From: Stichopus chloronotus
Taxonomy: Eukaryota; Echinodermata; Holothuroidea; Aspidochirotida; Stichopodidae
Length of the DNA stretch: 64,000 nt
Reading direction: 5' to 3'
NCBI GenBank assembly: GCA_021234535.1
Contig: CM037835.1
Coordinates: 5,828,001 to 5,892,000 of the forward strand
The notes under the pieces are model-generated. The model was not told the DNA's origin, searched no databases, and worked only from the letters and a program-made list of their open reading frames with translations. Made by a program: the position numbers and the translations under genes. This document shows, in pieces, positions 54,520 to 64,000 of this stretch (position 1 is the stretch's first letter; the number at the start of each line of letters is the position of its first letter).

Positions 54520-54900
54520 CAAGCATCTAGAAAAAACCTGCGTTCATTCAGAAGTTACAGAGTGAAACCCTGAATAACAGTCTCCTAGAATTGTGTTTAT
54601 ATCTATTACCATTTTTGAGATGCGGCTTTTCAAAGTTTGATAAAATGCAAAACAAATGATTTAGAGTGTTCCACAGTGTCAGTATTTCTTTTGACAGACC
54701 TTCATATTATTATCTCTGAATTATTTAATCACAAGGTTTCACATTGGTAAGTTATACCAATACTTTTAGAGCAAAAAAACACATGCTTTCCAAAATAAAC
54801 TTCTCTATTGTCCTTGAAATAAATGTTCAGAAGACAAAGGAAACCATAAAGCATTCAGGTGAACCTCCCCGGATGTCAAAAACTTGCAAATTTAGCCTGC
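54520..54900. repeat. Dispersed repeat, family C, copy 2
   Basis: This is the partner of 20453-20800 in PRPF3 intron 4. Shared blocks are ACAGAGTGAAACCCTGAATA, GTGTCAGTATTTCTTTTG and TATTATTATCTCTGAATTA. The similarity fades toward 54900. Confidence 0.7.
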
Positions 54901-55940
54901 AGTTGTCAAGAAATTTGAAAATTTGTCAATGTTCGATGTATTTTCACGAAAATTAGGACACTTTTCAACATACTTTAATGATTAATTCAGTCAAAACTCC
55001 CAAAAGTATTTTTCCATGTCACATAGAAGAGACCAGCATGTAGTAGGGAGGATGTACAGTAGCTACCATCAGGTCTACAGCTGTGATCTCTGTAGGCAAG
55101 GCCCTGTAACACATAAGACCCATGAGGTCGATGAATGACTTTGCCGATCTTGTTGAATATTGGTGTGAAGAGCCCTGTAAAACCCTATATTTGCTATACA
55201 AAACAAATAAATCCCTATTTTGTGATGAAAACTCATATGGAAACTTGTATTTCCTCCTAGAATATGCTTGCAAAGCAGTAGAAAGCCTGAATGCAACATA
55301 TTAAGAAAAAAAAAAAATTAATAGTTTGATCTATTTTAAGCTTCCACAAGTGTAGAGCCTTGAGATACAGTACTACACTACTCCTAGTCGCAGTTATTGC
55401 ACATTTATTATTGCCTTATTGCTATTAAACGGTATAGTGTACCATTTGTTACTTGCACATTGCTTGTAATATTAGACTTTATGAGTAATAAATCTTTACA
55501 GTGTTCTCAATAGATTTGCAAGAGAGGGATGCAGTCACACTTTGAGTGCACTCTGCGTGCGATCCGTAAGCGATCGCCGAGAACCAGTTTCAGGGGAGGG
55601 TTCAACCTCACGTTCAGAAATTTTGATAATTGAGATGAAAACTGGTGCCATTGACTGTATGGATGATTTTTGCACTATTGTAAATGTCAGCAGCCTATTG
55701 TCAACTTTTTTTCTGCCAAACCAAGTTTTTCAAGAGAGAGGTCAGTTCAGTATTTTGTATGCGGCGTTTTAGGGGGAGCCCGTCATTCAGTTGGCAGCTT
55801 CACCCTAAAACTGGGAAGCACTGCTAATGGTACTGGCCTATCACAAATAAGAAGAAGAGATCACTGTGCTGTATCCCACATTAGTTGTATGTCTTCTCTT
55901 TGAATAAGTTTATCATGTCTACAGATATACTTACAGATAA
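54901..55940. other. Intergenic, nothing recognised
   Basis: Short open frames on both strands lack family resemblance. A CG-containing patch (GCGTGCGATCCGTAAGCGATCG) lies at about 55554-55575, with no exon structure around it. Confidence 0.45.
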
Positions 55941-55949
55941 GGTGGAAGA

Positions 55950-56095
55950 AAGTACATTGTAATCATGATTGTAGTCATGATTACATTGCAATGTAATTAT
56001 AATCGATTACTTTATATTAGCTGTAGTCATAATCATAAAATCTGAAGTAATTGCAATCGTATTCGATTCCATTCAGATGTAATCGCCACAAGCCC
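55950..56095. repeat. Irregular repeat of GTAATCATAATC/GATTAC words
   Basis: TGTAATCATGATTGTAGTCA, then ATGATTACATTGCAATGTAA, then TAATCGATTACTT and GCAATCGTATTCGATTC pack many TAATC/GATTA words into 145 bases on both strands. This looks like a decayed low-complexity repeat. Confidence 0.6.
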
Positions 56096-58559
56096 CATGG
56101 TAAACCAGTGGAATCCATTCAGGATCTTTCATCTTGAAGCAGAAGTGACTGGCTTATGGGCAGAATATGACTGGTATTCTTTTCACAGTCTGAATCGATG
56201 TAAGCATGCAAATAGCTTTCAGGGAGATGGCATCAAACTATCATGCCTAGTAATGCAGCAGTATCTGATCCCTATCTTTAGTGAAGTTACTGTGAACCTG
56301 TGTAACCTTCAACTTTCAGCATAAAAAAATTCAGACAGTGAAGTAAAATTCAACAAACGAAGTTTTGATGTATTACATTTTCATTCAGAACTATGATACC
56401 TCCAAGAAAAATATGTCTTATTTAAATGATATAGTGATTGTGCTTTTCGTTTAGTTTTGAACAAAATCTGGGTGTTGAAACTTTAAAGTAGACATTAAAT
56501 GAAGATTGAGTAATTTATTTTTCAAGTGGGAAAGAAGTAATTACAAGATCTATTTGCAATGATTTGTGTTATGCACTACAGGGTAAACTTTGCAACATAT
56601 TTTGTTCTATTTGTACACCATGGTCTTTAAGAAGGACATTTGTATTCTGTCAGTGTTTAAGTGGCTTTGTTCATGGTATCAATGTATGCCAATGGGGCAT
56701 TGAGAAATAAACCCTTGGATTACCTAAATATGAGGATGGTTTTGTTTTTCTTTTCTCTGACACGTTTGAAGGGGATTTTGATTGGATCTTGGACCCTCCC
56801 CCCCAAAAAAAATAAAATCCCAAAACTTGCCAGCATTTTACCTGTGTTGTGGTTTAAGTGAATGCATACTATTAGGTGGAAAATTATGGGCTGGGATTAA
56901 CAATTTTGGGGTTGAGTTGTGAGTTATGAAAACCTATGATTTTCATGTGTCGCCAAGAACATTGTGCCATGAAATATCAGTGGGCTATAGTGAAATCAAA
57001 CTTGGAGGGTAGATGCCTAATTAAACACTTTTTAATATTCCTACTTTTTTTATATTAAATATCAACTCTTAAGAGGCAATCCCTTTTAATTCTTTGTCTT
57101 ATACAACTCTAGAATGATTTCATAATCTATGTCACTGTTTTCAACAAATGCCATTCAACAGCATATTTATCTAACCATTTTTACAATTCTCTTTTTGTGA
57201 TGCACAAACACCATATCAGACTTATCTCAAAATGACAATTAAAATCTAAAGAGTTGTAATTTTTCTCCCTCCATTTATTGAGTATCTTCATACTTTTATG
57301 TAGACATTGCATAATTTGATATCAATAGATTACATTTTGTAAGAGAGTTCAACATAGTCAATTTGCAGTGATTAAGAAAGAAAAAGCATTAGGAAATAAC
57401 ATATGAATAACACCATAATACACTATGTGAATAGCGTTGCACAATTAGAGAATGCATTTTTAATGTGCATGTATGTAACATATCAATGAATATCTCTTGG
57501 TAAGTAATGCTGTGTGAAGTAAACCAAGGAAAAATTGCTTCCTTATTGGTGCCTGTAGGACAGCCTAAGTAAATAACTTTCAAAGCTCTCGCTGCATCTG
57601 TTGCACTTCACTTTCCCAACTACTGCCATCCTCATCACATTGACTGATGTTAATATACCTTGTGATCATCATAAGGTAACTATTGCATTAGCAATTCAAA
57701 CTACACATCAATAAGGGACAGTAATGTCTCCTCAAGAAAGGCAGAAAAAGCCATCAAATTGAGAAAGAAAGTGGGCAAAGGACCTCTAGTCCCCAGCCTT
57801 TGGCACTGGCAGTTAGAGGTTTAGCCAGCATAAACTTCCTAAGATGTAGGCTACAATAAAGGTTATCCTACTTACATGGCACCAATTTGCTGCTGATACC
57901 CTCGACCATATCCACTACAAAATACCCTTTAAACAGTTTGAAGTATCTGGTTGGCTATAATCTTCAACATCAACTCTTATTTTAAGTCTTATTTTTCATA
58001 CTAATAAACAGTTGAGTGAAACGGTCCAGAACATCCACAAATATGAAATGAAAGGAAAAAATCATAGAGCAGGATGTAAGTTACAAAGAGCCAGAAATTG
58101 GTGATCTGATACATTCATGCAGTAGGAGATGTTGGTGACCAAAAGTAAAGTAGAATGTCAACCAATCATGCTGAGGAGTCATCAGACAGGGGTGAAAAAT
58201 ATCAGAATGGTTTTGAAAGAAGCTGCAAAGAAAAACAAAATGGAAGTCACTTTGTGATATTTTGGCAATTAGTGCCAGTTTCTGCATTATTTCAATGCCT
58301 ACAATTTTGTCAACTTTGCCTGACCTTCTGGCTTTCTCCTTTTGACTCCCACCAGGCTCATTTCCCCTTCAGGATTCTGACCCTCAGTTTCAAAACCAAC
58401 TCTCCTCGCTGATCAAGGACAGTGGTTGTGAGTTTTGTAACCACATTTTCTAGTCACTCCAGTGGTCCTAAGATTTCCTCCCCAGAAAAAAAAATACCGG
58501 TAATAAAATAAATATATCAATGTGCAAATGTATGACTTTCAAATCTCATCCCTGTTTCT
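56096..58559. other. Intergenic, AT-rich, nothing recognised
   Basis: No exon, transposon end or tandem array was recognised on either strand across this AT-rich segment. Confidence 0.5.
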
Positions 58560-58599
58560 CGGTTTCCTTCACGATATTTTGTAAAAAAGAATCACTGAC

Positions 58600-59060
58600 G
58601 TAATCTACAACTGGGGAATTCCCATTCCAAGTACGCTATTGTCCTAACCGTGCAATCAGGTGTTTGTTGCTGTCGTTTGTATGTGTACCCTTGTGACATT
58701 TTTTCTGTGTGTGACATATACGTAACGTACCAAGGAATGCAACTGGTGCATGAGTAACTAACATTCAACGGTTGTGTTGCCGGACAAATACGTGTGTCAC
58801 TTCCGGCTCCACTTCTGAGGCAAGCTTCGCTAACTGAAACGCTGTCAATATTCACAAATATCGGTTTCAAAACACTTTGCAGAAACCACCATCACCGTAG
58901 AATGGAAAGAAAATCAGTACAGTGATTCGTTCAAGGTGTAACTGTGACCCTCAACTTCTGTAAGAAATTCAACGATATATTTTTAGAGAATATTATTGGA
59001 CGCTGTTCTGCAGTGATTTTCTGAACGGGATATTAATAGGCTTAGGGGTACACAAGTTCA
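58600..59060. promoter_or_regulatory. Weak candidate promoter patch
   Basis: CG dinucleotides are more frequent here than around it, and ACTTCCGG (58799-58806) matches the core of an ETS-family site typical of housekeeping promoters. A 92-codon minus frame (58870-58592) overlaps but has no recognised domain. It may mark the start of a gene whose body leaves the window, but no coding exon confirms that. Confidence 0.2.
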
Positions 59061-62000
59061 TGCGAAGCGCACATGCGAAGGAAGGATTTGTATAACGACT
59101 TAGGCTACGCTAAGGTTAAGGGCTGACACCTTTCAATAACTTTGTTCAACTGTAGTAACTGCTACTTTATAGCTTCGATAAATTAAATCAATTGGGATTT
59201 GATTGTCCGCCATATGGCTATCAGATTCTCCACTTTTGGCACAAGGTAGGCCTGTTGCTCTTTGAAAAGACACAAACTGTTTTGTTTATGCCTACATTTC
59301 ACTTTTCTTGTTTTCAGGAAATATCTCACAAAATTAAGATAGTCATTGTTTTGTGGAAACATTCGAAGTATACAAGCTTGGTGCTAGAAATCGATCGGTT
59401 GTAACGTAGGCTGAGTACCGACAAAACTGATCTGTCAGGCTGTACATTGCAACAGTATTGATGTTTATTTTACACTATTGGTTGCAGTACAGTTCTGATC
59501 TCCTATTTGGTGATAAAACCAGTTTCACCAGGGAGTGACATAAACCTCGCTTCCAAAGAGCAATGATCTGATGCAATCTAATCGTGCTCTGTAAATTAGT
59601 AGTACTGGATTGGAACAAATGACTAAAGGAAAAAGTACCTTTGAACTAACTACACTACACACAGCTTAACATCACTCGATTTGGGCATAAGGGGTTGATA
59701 CTGTGGCAAGTATGTCGAACTGCTGCACCTCACTCATATCATATCATAAAATCTGATTTTTTTTGTAATTCTAACAACAAGTACTGTAGGAGAAACAGTC
59801 AGAGGGACTAACTTTGACAAAGGGAATTTGAAGAAAATGAGAACATTGTAACATTACGGCTCAGTCGCAAATTGATCTCCCGCGCTGCAGTGCTGCTGGA
59901 TACGCAGTTGTAATAAACAAGTCAGTAATGCAGGTTGGTAAACTTAAACGTGTAGGTGTTTCTTCTGTGATATTCAAAGTTATGATTCATGCAAGTGTCT
60001 TTGGAATTCTTAGATCGTCAGAAATAAGCTTTGCCCTTTTACTCTTGCAGTGTTCCCCAAAAAATGATGCTATAGGACATTGCTGCAAATCTGTAACCAC
60101 TGAGCACGACATGAGAAGTGCGATCATCGTTGGTGAAGCATGCACAGGTTGGGGCACTTCACTGTTGGGGCACTTCACTGTATCCCTGTCTCAAGGAGGG
60201 TGCTTCACTGTATAACTGTGACATGACATGCATGGAGGGTGATCACAGAACTTGCTATTTTTTATTTGTTTTTATTATAAGGAACGTGCCATCGATCATG
60301 GTGATCTGCTTGAGCATCGTCTAAACTCATCCCTAGAAAGGAACTCTCAACGTTGTCAATCACCAAGGAAGTGTTGCCAACCCCCCCCCCCCTCCCTTTA
60401 AAATCATCTGTTATGTTTTAAAATGGGCTTGCAAAGTGCTATTTTCTTCAATCTGACAAGTATTGCAAAACTTTTCTCATAGCCTATGGACAACAAATGG
60501 TGCTGGTATGATTTTAGTAACTAAGTAAGTTTTGCAACCATTTCAATCCTTGTTAGTGTAGTGGCACTGCCACGGCAAGGAGCCAGCATGTGAATGTGGT
60601 GCATGTCCCATCGTATTTTGACTGCGAAAATAAATTTTCTTGAAATCTTACTTAGGTAAAGTACATTTTTTGTAAGGGTTGGAGTGAGGCAGCAGACAAA
60701 ACTAGTCTAGAGAATGCCATTTAGTGACCACGGAGTGTTTCCGGCCCAACATTTCCTTGTCATGCTCCATGCCAGTCGATGGTGAAGCTGCGCTTAGATG
60801 TTGTGTCGTGATGGTGAGATATTTTGCTCCTGCTGACCTTAAGATCTTTCTGAAGTTAATTTTTGGCAGCTAAACGAGCAAATGCTCTTGTAAGTAGGTG
60901 CAGATATTCTAGATAAAAGCAATCCATGTTATTACCATTTTTTTCTTCTTTTTTTTTCATAAAGAGATACTTCTCTTATGAACTGAGAAATTAACAGACA
61001 TAAGATTCCCTTTTTAAGGCCGGGCACACGCAGCTTAGGACACCCAGGGGGTGCTGTTTCCAGCAATCTGGGGACTTTTGAAATGTTTTGTATGCTCTGC
61101 TCCAGTGGATGGTAGCACTGGGCTTCAATAGTCTTTCTAACGCAGGGCTCGCAAAAGGGCTTTACCCTGAGTGAAGACCCCCATGCTGAAAGTCTTTGCC
61201 ATGTACCTAATGTGTCATATCACAGACGTACATGGCAACATGTGACCAAAGGTCAATGCCCATAGCACCTCTGTGACCTACGATGCAGTTGACGTTCATC
61301 TCCGATATACAACCAACCATTTACCCTGTATGGTTAAGTGCCGGAATCAAATTAAGATTTTTCTTGCAATATCTAAAATGTTATGAGATGAAATGTGGTG
61401 AGGAATAGCTAACCACACAATAATTTGTTTCTGGTACACCAACCTAAAGTCATGACATGATTTTGGCAGGACAATTAAATTTTGAAAAGGACAACCTCAT
61501 TTTGTAAGTTAGTTGTCCTTGGACTGTAAGATGAAAATGATAAAACCTTCTCTACTAGCAGTGAAGGCCTATTTAGGTGTGGCTATCATGTTGTAAAATT
61601 GGTTAATTTAACACATGAGAGGAATAATTTCTCATTAAAATGACACAGTCTAAACCCTCTGGCTGTGTAAACAATATCTTGAGGATGAGAAAACATGTGA
61701 CTCTCTGTACAAACAAATGTTTCCAAAGCAAAGCTCTCCAGAGACCTACGGCACATGGGCGTGGATCCATCTCCAAAATTGAAGGAGATCATAACTTTTC
61801 TTAAATTACAAATCGCAATCCTGGAGTGGGGCTTAAGAGAATTCAGTGACCCCCTTGAAAAATTGAAAAAAAAAATTTAAATTGAAAAGTGTCTTTGTGG
61901 CAATTGGTGCAATATTTGGTCAAAATTTTGCCTTTTAAAATGTGGTGTAACTTCACAGTCAATGTTATATTGTTTACACTTTTTACGTAAAAAGTTGGAA

Positions 62001-64000
62001 TCCTCTCATTGTCATGTCCCAATCCAAAATCTTTATGCTGGCTGATCTTCAGTACGTATTCTGAAAATGTATCATTGAAATACAAGTTCCAGATACTTCC
62101 TTGACTCTGAAAAACAATTGGAAATACTATGATCAAAATGTAAGTTGTTAATTGGTGAGATCATAGAACTGTATTCGGGTGCGCTTGAAGACCGTTTCCA
62201 TCCTCCAGGATCCCGTCCCCCCATGATCCATGCCCATGGGACATTAAACCATCTTCAGAATAGTTCTGTGTTGGTGGCAGGGTTAGGATGAGTATCTGTG
62301 TTAAAGCATTTGGCGTAGCTTGACATATTTCATATTTTCGGGGTGGAGGGGGATGATTAATGTGAGCCCAGCGGGTAACTGTAATTTATTAGTGTTTGTT
62401 AATATACTTTGTAGAGGGCTCTCCAGAGCAGTCTGTATTGCTGTTAGGTGCTCCTAACAAAATTCTTGATAGTAGGATGTAACTGTGTAAATTATGCTTG
62501 TATAAACTTTGTGTTAGGAGTTTCCTGTGTATTGACTTGCCCTGTACAAACCAATTAATGCGAATGACTCAAGCAACCATATATACAGCTCAGGAAACAT
62601 ATGGTAAGTGTTTGTGCTCTTGTTGGCTCAGTGCCATGGATTAAGTGAAAGTGTGCATGCTTTACCTGGCAGACTAAATACCTTTGTGGTATAGACCTTT
62701 AGCTGTTATTGCTCTGTTCAGACAGTAGGTTGTACCTATTTATTATCTATTATTTGTGGCAGCTACAGATGACTTTGCTTGATAATTAAGAGCCATATTG
62801 TTTCAAGAGGTCAATCAAATCTTGCTGAAATTGGGAATAAGGTCAGAGAATTAGTTTATTTGAGGTGAATATTTGATCAAACAACACATCCTATGATTGT
62901 GTGAACTATACTAACATGCTTCAGTTTGCACTTACATGCATATTGTGATTACTCTGTTGCCTTGAAGGATGACCTGATTGCTATCAGCAAGTTATTGCCA
63001 ACCACTTATTGCCAACCAGTGGAAATTTTGATGATATTTGATAAAACTTATCACCAACTCAGAAATGTCAGCAATGTACCCATTTCATTCTGAACTCATC
63101 ACAACATATCAACATCTGACAATGCTAGCTTCCTTGAAGTGTTTATACGAATGTCAGACTATCATCCATCATGTCTGTGCATGAATTGTCTCCTAGATGC
63201 TCAATACTCTCGAGCAAGTTTGAAGTTCTAGGAGTGATCAAACTTTAGTCATCAAGAGTAAATAAGAAAAAATCAAGAAAATCTCTCAAGTTATGGTTTA
63301 CAGTGGATTTGCAAGTCTGCACTCTGCAACATATGCAATATGATTCATAGAAAATTAAGTGGATTTGTAAAAATCTCAAATGTACTGCAGTTACAATGAT
63401 AAATAGCCCATAGCGATTCAGTAAACTTCTGAAAGTACATAGGAAATTATCTGTAGTTTGACCATTGTAATAATGTGTTGAACAATGTGGAGCAAGTTAT
63501 GTGAAAGGTCGCCTTTTTTGCTACTGAACTCAAAAAGTCACCTAATGTCACTTGTCACTGAGCTCTATATCTGCTGGAGCATCTTCTCTCACATTTTGTT
63601 CACAACAACATGTTCAGCAAAACCTTAGGTGGAAGACAACACCATACAGTCAGTATAAAGGAACAATTAAAAAAGAAAAATGAGCGGAGGGCAATAGCCT
63701 ACACTGCATTATGAACTTGACATGTCTTTATTGCTTTGATAATTATCTTTCAAAGAGGTTCAAAACTTCTATTTTAACTAAAATCGCTCAATTTCCTGCG
63801 GCTATTACTGACAAAAAGTACAGTCACAAATACAGGGTAAGACACTTAATGTACATTCCCACGAATTAAAAACAAGGAAAAGAAGCAAATTTGAAAAGAA
63901 AAACGGAAAGAGAAAAAAAAGCAGTTTAGTAGAGTGAAATCATAGCAAATTTATTGAAAATGAAATAGTGTTAAAGACGACATAAAGGATTTGTGTGTTC
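59061..64000. other. Intergenic or intron, no gene recognised
   Basis: Two perfect copies of TTGGGGCACTTCACTG stand at 60149-60164 and 60165-60180, with a degenerate third nearby. A poly-C run is at 60381-60392. AATAAA on the minus strand near 63726 could be a poly(A) signal for a minus-strand gene beyond the right edge. No exon was found. Confidence 0.45.
60381..60392. repeat. Poly-C tract (12 C)
   Basis: An uninterrupted run of C followed by TCCC in the right-hand gene-poor segment. Confidence 0.9.

Overview
The window is nuclear DNA from an animal, and all three recognisable genes lie on the + strand. Each is split into short exons bounded by GT-AG introns of about 0.2 to 6 kb. The encoded proteins are close to vertebrate orthologues in length and residue numbering. 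The DNA is AT-rich and full of old transposon copies and minisatellites, and it has no operons or ribosome binding sites. A marine invertebrate deuterostome, such as an echinoderm or hemichordate, is my best guess from protein similarity and repeat style. That guess is an inference and the species cannot be fixed from the sequence.

Layout. (1) 1-5.5 kb holds the 3' half of a mitochondrial NADP+ isocitrate dehydrogenase gene (IDH2-like): five coding exons and a 3' UTR. Its 5' half lies off the left edge. (2) 5.5-16.9 kb is intergenic. It contains a minisatellite, a TTAA-flanked foldback element, a three-to-four copy tandem repeat of about 185 bp, a repeat rich in CATATGGG-like words and a non-autonomous hAT element. 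(3) 16.9-31.6 kb is a complete 13-exon PRPF3 gene (U4/U6 snRNP protein Prp3, 661 codons). Its introns carry minisatellites, a decayed LINE and dispersed repeats. (4) 31.6-41.0 kb is intergenic or a long 5' UTR intron. It has two arrays of a roughly 140-bp unit rich in AGGTCA, a minus-strand LINE remnant and an orphan open stretch near 34 kb. (5) 41.0-52.5 kb is a complete 16-exon ATIC gene (bifunctional purine biosynthesis protein, 592 codons). It has a hAT element in intron 4 and a TA-flanked element in intron 6. (6) 52.5-64 kb has no gene that I recognise, one dispersed repeat, a TAATC-rich stretch and a weak promoter-like patch near 58.8 kb.

The three genes are housekeeping genes: NADPH and 2-oxoglutarate production, spliceosome assembly, and the last two steps of IMP synthesis. 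They share no pathway, and nothing suggests co-regulation beyond adjacency and orientation. I found no new biological system. The most interesting material is non-coding: repeat families shared between introns of different genes, transposons with readable target-site duplications, a higher-order minisatellite split by a LINE, and a dispersed tandem repeat that carries perfect nuclear-receptor DR1 motifs.
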